Assembly (NCBI GenBank): GCA_037447655.1
Contig: JBBHKE010002450.1
Span: 248,001 to 312,000 of the forward strand
Source: Zygnema cylindricum
Lineage: Eukaryota > Streptophyta > Zygnematophyceae > Zygnematales > Zygnemataceae
Reading direction: 5' to 3'
Length of the DNA: 64,000 nucleotides
Part shown: positions 43,558 to 53,724 of the stretch, piece by piece
How positions within the stretch are numbered: position 1 is the stretch's first letter
Layout: each line of letters begins with the position of its first letter
Notes under the pieces: generated by a model
What the model was told of the DNA's origin: nothing
Database searches by the model: none
Seen by the model: the letters and a program-made list of their open reading frames with translations, nothing else
Made by a program: the position numbers and the translations under genes

Positions 43558-44229
43558 TGTTGCTCTGCAGCAACAAGGACACTACCAGAAGCTGCAGAGT
43601 CACCTATTTTAATTCAGCAAAAATGCTACCCAAGGTACCACACAAATGGCCAACTTTGACCAGTTTACACTTAGCACTACAACTGTCACTAAAGCTTGCA
43701 ACACCGCTCACTTAGAGCTCACACTTAACACGAAATATTGAGAGAGTTTCAAGCACAAACCGTGATCATTCACAAAGTGACATGCACACAAAGACAGCCT
43801 TGAATGTCACTTTACTTAGTGAACTTGTACAAGTTAATTTTCCAAATGTCTAAGTCCTAATTTATAATAATATGCCTATCTAATTTCCTAACTACTAATA
43901 AGATCACTGTGGGCGCACTATCATAGTGTTGGTTCCACTTAAAATGTACAGTACTATTTTAAGCACTACTACGCACTACGACAGAGTTTGCTTGGTGGTA
44001 AGTTTACCACCGACTTTCTCCTGCGCCAATAAGGTATTCGTTCGTCGACCGGTCAGTAAAATTCGCATTGACTTTCAACTTTTACTTTAGTGTTTCATTT
44101 AGTGCGCACGAAATTCAGTTTCCAGTGGAATTTTGTTACGTTGGTCAGATTGTTTCGTCGATGGTCATCGCTACTCCAGCGACGAGATTATCTCATCACT
44201 GAGAGTCCATATTTTTCTTAGAAACAATA
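43558..44229 (-). repeat. 3' LTR of C (672 bp)
   Basis: On plus TGTTGCTCTGCAGCAAC ... CTTAGAAACAATA, followed by CTACCCCTAAACTTTGG (44230-44246), the polypurine tract in sense. It is highly similar to 49974-50644 throughout. Confidence 0.93.
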
Positions 44230-46722
44230 CTACCCCTAAACTTTGGACTCTCACTCATTTAGACCACAAGCTTCTCTGCAATACTCTAACTTTGGAGCAG
44301 GTAAGGCTTTGGTTAGCATGTCTGAAACTCAGAGACCTCCATAAGTCCTCAGAGTGGACAGTTTCCAAGAAGCCTCTAGGATAATCCTGACCCCTTTGTG
44401 TTTCAGCAAAAATAACTGCCACCCCGGCAGACAAAAACTCTGACCACCTACACCCTTATGAAGGCAAGACTCCCCTGAGTTGATAGCAAAAAGAATCTCT
44501 GAATTTGCTCGCCTGAGCAGTAAGTTATGAAGGGTCAAAGTTGACCTTTTGTACAAAAGTTCTCTGGGAGAGAGGGTCCTATCTCCTAATTTTTCTAAGT
44601 CCTATCTCTCTCACAGACTCTATCTATTGATGTACGGAACCAACCAGAATACAGTTTCGTACGCAAAAGTATAGCTGCCGGTGTACTTTATGTACGAACA
44701 TTGTACGACATGCCCTAAATGTCGACACATGTCATATCTGGATTCGGTGCCATAATCTCCGGAGATTCCACGATCCAATGTAATTTCGCCACGCGTCATC
44801 CGATGTGGCGATGGCCAAAAACCGCCGAAATCTTCTTCCGCGATCTCGGCGCTAATTCCGGCCGTCCGATTTAATCAAGATTTAATCGTAGCCGTAATAA
44901 ATACATGCGCGGTATTCGTTTCACTTACGAAATAAATGCGCGGTATTGATTTCGTGCATGTGCCGTATTCCGTACTTATACATTACCGAATCTCTGTATA
45001 CCGTAAACAGTTACAGTTAAATGATTTAACCTACGTATTAATGTTTAAATAAATATCGTACTATATACTATGTAACACTAATCCTAAACTTAACGGCTAA
45101 GGCTACCGGCTATCAAATGTCTGCCACCCGGTTGGTATAGGGATCAAATCTTGTCGCCGGCACATACCTTTTAAATAAAATAAACCCTTTAACTAATACA
45201 AATTTCCCGTAAACCATTGGATAGCCTAGGTAGCCATGGCTCTAGCTCCCTCTCTAATTTCTCAGTGACTGCGACAAGTTTGAGAGTTGGAGAGAGAAGT
45301 TAGAGGTAGACTGCCTTGGCTTCTTTATTTCTATTCAGACCTAGAAAATACTTAAAAACCATAAATTTCTACAATGTTTGCCACCATCTTCAAATCCGGT
45401 AAATATTGCAATTTTATAATTTTTGAGAAGACCTTTTCTCTAACGAAATAAAGCCTAATGTCCATGTGTATGGTTTTGAAATGATGACATGGATTGGAAG
45501 CGATTGAAATAGCTGCCTGGTTATCACACCAAAAATTTGTGGACCTATTTACATAAATCCTAGTTCTTGTTAAATCAATTTCACCCATAATAATTCTTTG
45601 ACTGCCGCGCTTGCTGCCATATATTTTGCCTCCATCGTCGATTGAGCAGTCACCTTTTAAAGTTTACTACTCCAACAGCACGTTCCATTTCCAAAATACA
45701 CCACATATCCCGTAGTTGACTTTCGACTAGGTATGTCTCCATAACTCGCATCACTCCAGGTTGCGATTGTTACACTTCATCCTCCCAAGTTAAGATGTAA
45801 ATTCCTTGTCCCAACTAGGTATCGCATAACTCGCTTTGCGGCTTCCCAATCCGTCTTCTTCGGATTCTTCAAACTTTTGCTAAGAACCCCGAGTGCCTCG
45901 GCAATATTGGGACACGTACAATTCATAAAGTAGATAAGACTTCCCACTACATGTCTATAGGGAATTTAGGTCAAATTTTCATTTTCTATTATATCTTTAA
46001 CTATAACCCTTGAGCTGATTTCTACCCTTTCAGGTTTCTGTTTATTCTCCGTGGTAGTTGCACTACTTTTAGCATTTGACATATCAAACCTATCAAGCAT
46101 ATTTCCAATAGCCTCTTTTTGTGATAGTCTAATTATCTTGTTTGGTCTATCTCTTTATAATTTAATTCCCAAAACATATCTTGCCTCTCCTAAATCTTTC
46201 ATTTCAAATCTTGTATTTATGGATTTCTTGACTTTGTTAATTTGTGTCAGTGATTTGCTCATTATGAGCAGATCATCTACGTAAACTGCAATATAAATTA
46301 TTCCATCTTCACTTTCCATAATGTAGACTGAATGATTTGAGCTTATCCTGGCAAATCGTAACTTAGTAAGAAACTCATCTAATTTGATATTCCACTGACG
46401 AGGGGCTTGTTTAAGCCCATATATAATTTTTACTAATTTACAAACAAGGTTTTCTTTTCCTTTCTCTTCGTACATTTCTGGTTGTTTCATATAAATAACT
46501 TCCTCTAATTCGCCATGTAGGAAGGCTATTTTAACGTCCATTTGATGGACTTCCATATTTTCTATGGTTGCCAAGGCTAGCAAGATTCTAATTGTTGGAA
46601 ATCTCACTACTGGTGAAAAGGTTTCTTCAAAGTCAATTCCCTCCTTTTGGTTATATCTCTTAGCTACTAGTCTGGCTATATATCTCTCAATAGTGTTGTC
46701 TGGGTTTGATTTTACCTTGAAT
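44230..46722 (-). pseudogene. C reverse transcriptase / RNase H, split by solo LTR B2
   Basis: RNase H ends at 44246-44322 (DMLTKALPAPKLEYCREACG, LNE, stop). It is interrupted by B2 and continues at 45374-45760 (FWCDNQAAISIASNPCHHFK, IHMDIRLYFVREKVFSKIIK). RT 46155-46607 is open: [60 protein letters not shown] and an intact IAVYVDDLLIMSKS, then KDLGEARYVLGI. Upstream it continues to 46718, where solo LTR A5 is inserted. Frame breaks lie around 45600-46150. Confidence 0.9.
44323..45373 (-). repeat. Solo LTR B2 (family B, 1051 bp), TSD ATGTC/ATGTT
   Basis: TGAAACTCAGAGACC ... CATAAATTTCTACA on plus. Flanks are ATGTC (44318-44322) and ATGTT (45374-45378), a 5-bp duplication with one change. It lies within RNase H of C: the ADMLTK-type motif spans the site. 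It contains the antisense tRNA-like segment (45094-45165) and hairpins GCTC-GCCT-GAGC and GACTC-CCCT-GAGTT. Confidence 0.93.
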
Positions 46723-46723
46723 A

Positions 46724-47352
46724 TGTTGTTTTTGGAAAGCTTTCAGTCTCTGCAATCTGTGTAGCGCAGCAGCAGAGCAATGCAGCAGCGCAGCTGCTAT
46801 GTAGATAAAGCAGCGCAGCAGCTAAGCTGTAAGACATACAGGACAACGCAGCTACGGTTACATTGGATATGATTCGGTACAGACAACGCAGCTGCGATTG
46901 ATACGAATCAAGTCAACGGACCTTAACTTAGTGGGTAGCTTAGTGGTAGCTTAGTGGTAGCTCAGTGGTAGCTTAGTATTAGCTTGGCAGCTTGACGTAC
47001 CTCTCAGGCACATAGGTGTTGCCGGTTCAACACTAGTATAAGACTTAAGACTCAAAACACATGATGTATCGAGACTTCCAAGTAGTAAAACTACAAATAG
47101 TTTTTGGGAAACCTTTGAGTATTATATCTTGAGTGTTGTCAGGTTAATTGTACTCGCACTTTTGGAGTTGTCACTGTTTATGCAACTCTAAACTTTGATA
47201 GAGCTTTGTGAAGTTTGGATGCGTATATAAGATTTGGTGAGCACTTGTAAACAACTGTTTGGTAGGATTCTTGATAGCTTCTGAGAGTGTATCATGTCTA
47301 CTTCTACTACTACTGCTGCTCCTCCACGTGCACCGCTGGTTGTAGAACAACA
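46724..47352 (+). repeat. Solo LTR A5 (family A, 629 bp), TSD GAATA
   Basis: TGTTGTTTTTGGAAAGC ... GTTGTAGAACAACA in plus orientation, with the perfect duplication GAATA (46719-46723, 47353-47357). The GCAGC array is the shortest of the A LTRs. The LTR end includes an ATG (47294) and 20 gag codons, now fused in frame to antisense C sequence. It lies inside the RT of C. Confidence 0.95.
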
Positions 47353-47357
47353 GAATA

Positions 47358-49305
47358 CCCATTTACTTCCAATGGCTTTCCGATCGGGAGGGAGCTCAAC
47401 CAATTCCCAAGTTTGGGCTGCCATAATTGATTTCATTTCATCATTCACTGCCTCTATCTAATGTTTTTTTTTCTGGTATAGAAAAGGCTTCTTGTATAGT
47501 TAAGGCTTCTCCTGATGTAGCGGAGTGTGCATACATCGTTGTCGAATCCCTAAGTCTTGAACTGATTCTCTTTTCTCTTGTGTTTGTCCTTTTCCCCCCG
47601 GAAAATTTGACGGTGGAATCGAGGGCTCTTTCCTCTAAGTCTTTGTTGATGGGCGAGTTATCTGTCTTGGGTTCCATGAATCTATTCGTTTCCATCTGAG
47701 GCGATCCATTTGCTTCTGTTTGAGGTGTCGCTATTGTTTCTGTGTGAGAAGTATTTGACTACTCTTAGGACACTTGTCTCACTTCGTCAAGAATGACGTA
47801 TTCCATCTCCATTTTGCTTCTTTGTTCAGGTGTTAGTGCAAATACATCCATTGAGTCTGATTCATCTTTTACAAGGATATTTCTAGCAACTACAATTTGA
47901 TCAGTTCTTGGTATGTTGACTTTATATCCTTTTGCGTTTACTGCCAAATACTCCAAAATGGCCAACATGTGGTTTCTCTTTTGTCCAAAGTTCATAAGGT
48001 GTCTTTCCTGGAGTTGCTTTACTTTCTAGTCTATTTTTAATATATGCAACACAATTTAAAGCCTCTGCCCAATATTTCACACTTACTCCTTTATTTGCCA
48101 ACATAGTTCGAGCACACTCTATTAGTGTTCTATTTAATCTCTCTGCAACTCCATTTTGCTTAGGTGAGTAGGGAACTGTCAGTTGGCGTGAAATTCCATT
48201 TCTTTTGAGAAAATCCGAATATACTTCTGAGACATATTCTCCTTCGATATCGGATATGAGGTTTAAAATGGAAACTCCATGTATATTTTTGCTCCATACT
48301 TTGTATTCTCGGAAACATTTAAAAACTTCACTTTTCTTTTTCTAAAAGTACACCTTGGTATAACTTGAAAAGTCATCCGTTAGTGTAAGCATATATCGGA
48401 CTCCCCCCATAGACGGTATTTTGGAAGACCAAACACCTGAATGTATTCCTTCTAAGACTCTCTTCGCTCTGTGACTGCTTTCACCCGGAAATGGTAATTT
48501 GTGAATTTTTCCTAAGGCACATCCATCACAAAATAAATTTGACGAATCTTGTGACAATTTTATTCCTTTGATATATCATTTTTCATCATTTTTCCTAACC
48601 TTCTCGATGAACATGCCCCATTCTTTTATGCCATAGATCATTATCATTTGTTACAGCTGAGTACAGAACCTTCTTTCCATTAAATCCTTCATCAAGGTCA
48701 AGCCTATACATCATATTTTCTCCTCTAGTTCCAACAGCTGCAACAAATCCATTATTACTGACAACTTGTTTTCCATGTTTGAGACTTACTTCAAACCCTT
48801 TGCTCTCTACCAAAGATGTGCTAAACAAGTTTTTGTTGAACTCTGGGATATACAACACATCATTCAAGGTCCTGTCTACTGTCTGACCGTCTATTTTGAG
48901 TTTAAGATTCACCTTTCATTTTGAGCTTGCAACTACATAACTGTCATCGGCATAGTATATGTTTTGTGGTGAGATTGGCTCGAGAGTTTCAAACAACTCT
49001 CAATCGCCGCACATGTGAGCGGATGCTCCCGTGTCCATAATCCAGGTGTTCTCCTTTAGTTCAAATCTTGCACTTGTCATCGCAAACATTTCTTTTCCTG
49101 TCACAATTGGAAAATTGCTGATATTTTTGTCAGCTTTGTCTCCTCCATCTTCTAACACATTTTCTTTTTCGGCAGAAAAAGCAGATGCCTTTTTTGGTTG
49201 CTTATAAGGTTTTCCTTTGTTGGAAGAGCTCCGGTTGTTGTTCCATCCTTCACGAAATTTTCCTGTCAAAGTGTCTTTTTTCAAAACTGCACATTCTCGT
49301 ACCAA
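47358..49305 (-). pseudogene. C protease, integrase and RT start
   Basis: Protease with intact motif TWIMDTGASAHMCGD (49000-49305). Pre-integrase: FNKNLFSTSLVESKGFEVSL (48595-48912) and DLWHKRMGHVHREG. Zinc-finger end and core: FCDGCALGKIHKLPFPGESS (48342-48557). Core/C-terminus: KYWAEALNCVAYIKNRLESK (47922-48104). The integrase-RT linker is 47441-47760, and the RT start is NDEMKSIMAAQTWELVELPP at 47370-47448. Numerous stops and frameshifts divide it. Confidence 0.9.
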
Positions 49306-50023
49306 GTGACCCTTGATAAAACAGTTAAAACAAGCCCTGTGTTGTTAGCTGATCGATCTGTCTGATACAAATATCTATTCTGAAATTGAGTGTTTAATAC
49401 TTTTCCTGTTTTGCTTCTTTTCATTGCTAGATTAGTTGATTCTTCTTCCAACACTAGCTAAATTGCCATAGTTAGATTCCAAGATGTCTAATCTATTTTC
49501 TTTAGTGTATCAAAGGCGCCTTTATATTCCTGAAGCAAACCTTTCAAAAGCAACATGGCTTGCAATGCAGCTGGAAAAACACCTCCTGAGAATGCATTTT
49601 CTAAAATAACTTCCTAAGACCATAGCAATAAGTTGAGATGCGACCACCATTGTACTTATACTCAAAAATACTTGTAGCAGTTATCATTTGTCGCTAGACA
49701 TTCGTCTGTTGATACATATCTCCCAAGAATATCCAAATATCTTTCGCCTTGTCCATTTGAATGTGTGCCATTCTGATTTCGAAGGATACTGCCTGCATGA
49801 GCGCACTAGCACACTGTGTATTCTTGTTGCTCCACGTAGGATCTCTTTCGCCAAGGAAACCATCCACCACATTCATGAGCTCTCTTTCGACAAAGTAGTG
49901 CTTCATGATTCCTCTCCAATATAAGTAGTTGTCTCCATTAAACCTAGGTACTCTGGGCTGTGGGCCCATAACATGTTGCTCTATAGCAACAGGGACACTA
50001 CCAGAAGCTGCAGAGTCATCCAT
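49306..50023 (-). pseudogene. C gag
   Basis: Opens at 50023 (MDDSAASGSVPVAIEQHVMG, then PQPRVPRFNGDNYLYWRGIM) with 50 nucleotides inside the LTR. It is open to 49694 (CASALMQAVSFEIRMAHIQM, KAKDIWIFLGDMYQQTNV). The downstream capsid region is frame-broken. A zinc knuckle CFNCFIKGHLVREC is readable near 49285-49330, its first part out of frame with what follows. Confidence 0.88.
49960..49972 (-). promoter_or_regulatory. Primer-binding site of C
   Basis: The plus strand reads GTGGGCCCATAAC, identical over 13 bases to the anticodon arm of plant initiator tRNA-Met, one base away from the LTR boundary at 49974. In the gag frame it encodes V-M-G-P. Confidence 0.75.
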
Positions 50024-50644
50024 TTTAATAGAGCAAAAAGGCTACCCAAGGTACCAAACAAATGGACAGCTTTGACCAGCTTACACATAGCACTACAACA
50101 CTCACTTAGGCTTTCAACACCACTCATTAAGAGCTTACACTTAACACAAAATACAGAGAGAGTTTTAAGCACAAACTCTGATCAGTCAAAAAGTGACATG
50201 CACACAAAGACAGCCTTGAATGTCACTTTACTTAATGAACTTGTACAAGTTAATTTTCCAAATGTCTAAGTCCTAATTTATACTAATATGTCTATCTAAT
50301 TTCCTAACTACTAATAAGATCACTGTGGGCGCACTGTCGTTCTGTTGGTTCCACTAAAATTGTACAGTACTATTTTAAGCACTACTACGCACTACGACAG
50401 AGTTTCCTTGGTGGTAAGTTTACCACCGACTTTCTCCTACTCCAATAATGTTTTCGTTCATCGAACGGTCTGTAAAATTCGCGTTGACTTTCAACCTTTA
50501 CTTTAGTGTTTCATTTAGTGCGCAAGAAATTCAGTTTCGCGTCGAAATCTGTTACTCGGTCAGATTGTTTCGTCGATGGTCATTGCTACTCCAGCGACGA
50601 GATTATCTCATCGCTGAAAGTCCATAGTTTTCCTAGAAACAATA
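49974..50644 (-). repeat. 5' LTR of C (671 bp)
   Basis: TGTTGCTCTATAGCAAC ... CCTAGAAACAATA on plus. It pairs with 43558-44229. Confidence 0.93.
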
Positions 50645-50649
50645 AACCA

Positions 50650-51866
50650 ATCATTTGTGATAGTTAACATCCACCTCTTCCCTCCATGTGAAGCATATCT
50701 AGCAGGTCCCCAAACATCGGTGTGAATTAGATCCAATACTTTCTCTCTCCTAAATGTTGTTGCCTTTGGAAATGTAAGTCTATGAATCTTCCCTTGGGAA
50801 CATCCAATGCAATCATCAAAGGTCTCATCATCCTCAAAAGTAATACCCTCCATTATTCCCTTTTTCTTCATTTTCTTTAATCTATCTAGATAAACATGCT
50901 CCAACCTTTTATGCCAAAGTATCATCTCACTTGCACACGAGTAGAGAACACTCTTTTCATTGCAAAGAACAATTCTGAACATTCCATGACTGCCCTTCTC
51001 AGCTATGAAATAAACCTCATTATCAAAGCTTGCTGTGAAGATTCCTTTCCAAGTTCCTATTTCAAACTCCTTTTCATCTAAGACAGCTGTTGAGACCAAG
51101 TTCTTACTAAGCTGTGGAATGTAAAGAATGTATGAGAGTGTTAGAATTGAGGCCTTTCCATCAACTAGAACCTTCAAGGCAAGAGTTCCAACATGACTTG
51201 TGGTTTCTACTCTACCATCTCCGTACTCTATCTCAGTTGTTGGAAACTTTCTCAATTTATTGAACCACCTTTTATCTTTGCACATATGCATTGAGGCCCT
51301 TGAGTCTATGATCCACCCATCTTTAGGTGGATCCCTCTTACCTCCGAAAGTACACTTTTGTCTCCGTGGAATGTCAACATGCTTTTCAGTGTATTTCGTA
51401 TTAAGAAGAAGCTCCTCAAGCTCCTCAAGCTCCTCTTCCCGTTTGGTTTCTTGCTTCTCTTGCTCATCATGAACTTGAGTAAGGAAACCCTTTTTCTTTC
51501 CTCCATTTCTTGAGGTCCCTTTCCTATCTTTTTGTCGAAGATCTGCAAGTTTGCCACAATCTGCCATATAGTGTCCCGGTTTTTTGCAGTAGTGGCATAA
51601 TCCTCCTCGAGAAGTTCCTCTCCCCTGTTTATCAAATCTGCCACCTCCTTGTCCTCTTCCTCCAAAGTTTCGATAGGGATATTTCTCTCTCCTCATCACG
51701 CTTGCGCCAATGAGCCCTTGTAAACAATGCTTGAACACTTGAACTCCCTTTCCTAAGCTCTATGGTGCTTTTTTTTTCTAAAATCATTCCCACTATTTCA
51801 TCCCAATTCCAATTGTTATCTCCTATGTCCTACAACCGATTAATGATATTCTCATACACTTCAGGT
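50650..51866 (-). pseudogene. D gag tail, protease and integrase N-terminus
   Basis: A 376-residue frame (50608-51738) whose last residues are LTR C. It holds an R/G-rich stretch and a CCHC knuckle CHYCKKPGHYMADC. The protease-like motif is WIIDSRASMHMC, where the canonical DTGA reads DSRA. Pre-integrase/zinc finger: LVSTAVLDEKEFEIGTW, LWHKRLEHVYLDRLKKM ... DDCIGCSQGKIHRLTFPKAT. Core start: LIHTDVWGPARYASHGGKRW. The site NDW at 50645 is interrupted by C, and the core resumes at 43557. The protease active-site change suggests inactivity. Confidence 0.9.
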
Positions 51867-51872
51867 AGTTTC

Positions 51873-53066
51873 TGTTGAAATTTAAGTATTTTCTAGGTCT
51901 AGAGTTTGTAAATATAAAAAGGTAAAAAGGGGACAGTGACAGCCTGCCTCTAACTCTTCACTCAAGTCCCCACACTTGTCGCAGTCACTGAAGACTTGAG
52001 GAGGAGTTGGATCCATGGATGGCTAAGCTGTCCAAAGAGGACAAGAAGGCCAATCTTGATAGAGTTATCTAAAAAGATTGACGGACCCAGGATTCGATCC
52101 TGGTACCTTTCTTCCGTCTTACTAGCCGTTAGCTTTAACCAATATGACTAGAGCCAGTGCTAGAGTACGTTAGGTTTAATAAATATTTATATTAGTACAC
52201 GTAGACTAGTTCGTATAACGGGAAATAGATACGCAATACATAGATACAGTTTTGTATAGTACGGAGTACGATTTAATGTATTTTATGAAACGAATACCGC
52301 GCATTTGTTTCGAACGCGAAACAAATATCGCGCGCGTATTTTCAACGACTAAAATTGTATCTAGTTTGATCGGACGGCCACGATTGGTGCCGCGATCACG
52401 GAACGTGTACTTTTGGCGTTTTTTCAGCCATCGCCACGTAATGTGACACGTGGCGCGACAATGCTGGATTGCGGCGACTCCGGAGATTGCGGAAACAAAT
52501 CCGGCTATGACACGTGTCGAGAATTTGGCCATGTTGTACAATGGCCGTACAAAAAGTACACCGGCACCTGTACTTTTCTGTACGACACAGTAATTTGATT
52601 GGTGCCGTACTTCAGTAGATAGAGTTTTAGAGAGGGTTTAGGACTTAGAAAATTTTGGGTAGGCAGCTGCCTCTCCCAGAGAGCACCTTGTATAAATGGC
52701 AAACTTTGATCAGCCATAACTATTAATTTACTTGACCATTTTCAGTGATTCTTTTTGCTGCGGACTCAGGGGAGTCCACGCTACACAGGGGTGTAGTCGG
52801 TCAGAGTTTTTGTCTGCCAGGGTGGCTGCATTTCTAAGGGAAAGTCAAAGTGGGTGAATGTGTCCAAATCTCATATTCTAACTTTGCATTCTGTGGTGGA
52901 ACTGAGCACACAGAAAGTGTTATTTCACAGGGGTGAATCTATATTGGGGTTCTGACTGTCAAGGGGTCAGTCACTTGGGTTTATATTAACTTGGAGTCGG
53001 CACTATCTAGATTAGCTTCTTTTGGATCTGCATACTCTGAGGGCCAATGGAGGTCTCAGAGTTTCA
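51873..53066 (+). repeat. Solo LTR E (family E, 1194 bp), TSD GTTTC
   Basis: TGTTGAAATTTAAG ... GGTCTCAGAGTTTCA in plus orientation, flanked by GTTTC (51868-51872 and 53067-53071). It lies inside gag of D. This is the best intact E LTR in the window. It carries the minus-strand tRNA-like block (52081-52153) and hairpins GACTC-AGGG-GAGTC (52763-52776) and CTACAC-AGGG-GTGTAG (52781-52796). The ATG near its end (53048) would start gag. Confidence 0.96.
52081..52153 (-). other. tRNA-like segment, antisense within solo LTR E
   Basis: On the minus strand an A-box-like TTGGTTAAAGCTAACGG is followed about 35 bases later by CCAGGATCGAATCCTGG. The latter is a five-pair T-arm with loop ATCGAAT and a good B-box match. 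It is at the same relative LTR position as in families B and D. Neither an acceptor stem nor CCA is evident. Confidence 0.65.
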
Positions 53067-53071
53067 GTTTC

Positions 53072-53724
53072 ATCATTAATGTGTTCACTCTTTGTCTCAC
53101 AAACCATGAGTTACCTACACTCTCTAGCTCTCCAAATAATGCTCCTAAATCATTGCAATTATTATTCATGCTTCCTCCCTTATAAGTATAAGCTGCAATC
53201 TTGTTTTTTGCCAACTGTTGCTGTTGCAATGATCCACTCTTATATTTGTTAACTAGTGATACCCAAATCTGAGATGAATATTTGACATGCATAAAGGAAA
53301 TGGCAATGCACTTTGCTACACTTTTAAGAATTAAGAACTTAGTAACCTTGTCTTGTAATTCCACTTTTTATACTCTGATCTTTCAATCCGAACCCTTGTC
53401 GCCGTTGCTGGTGGTGATGCTGCTGATATCGCCTTTGGCAATGTTGTCACTTGAGTTGTAACTCCTCCCATTTCACCTTTCATTACAATCTCCTCTCCTT
53501 CCTCGTCTTCATCCTCAGTGATGGTGGCAGCTGTTCTACCTATTGTAGAGGCAGAGGTGCCAAAAAAACACGTTCCTCCAAACCCAAGTGAAGGTGGGCA
53601 TCAAACTTGTCCGAACACTATGCCCCATAGGTGTTTCTCTAATAGTTCTCCCTCCATCATCATTTCCCAATAAAGAAAGTGTGATCCATCAAATATGGGC
53701 ACCCTAGAAGGTGGGCCCATAACT
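53072..53724 (-). pseudogene. D gag N-terminal and capsid part
   Basis: Starts in the LTR (ATG at 53744: METTKLQVMGPPSRVPIF) and continues through a frame-broken acidic region (TEDEDEEGEEIVMKGEMGGV). Capsid reads VTKFLILKSVAKCIAISFMH, YSSQIWVSLVNKYKSGSLQQ and QQLAKNKIAAYTYKGGS (53056-53364). This mirrors B1 gag (NFWMALIEMYRSGTIHQQQL). It is interrupted by solo LTR E at 53067. Confidence 0.88.
53710..53723 (-). promoter_or_regulatory. Primer-binding site of D (14-base initiator tRNA-Met match)
   Basis: The plus strand reads GGTGGGCCCATAAC, identical over 14 bases to the anticodon arm of plant initiator tRNA-Met, one base from the LTR boundary (53725). It is read in the gag frame as V-M-G-P-P. 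This is the best primer match in the window. Confidence 0.78.

Larger units (their letters stand above)
43558..50644 (-). mobile_element. Copia element C, nested in D, carrying B2 and A5
   Basis: A minus-strand copia element with LTRs at 43558-44229 (3') and 49974-50644 (5'). Flanks are GACCA (43553-43557) and AACCA (50645-50649), a 5-bp duplication with one transition, and the D integrase frame (NDW/SRYTKVYF) joins across it. Net of the two solo LTRs inside it, it is about 5.4 kb. Its LTR starts TATTG in sense rather than TGTTG in both copies. Gag begins MDDSAASGSVPVAIEQH. Many stops and frameshifts. Confidence 0.93.
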
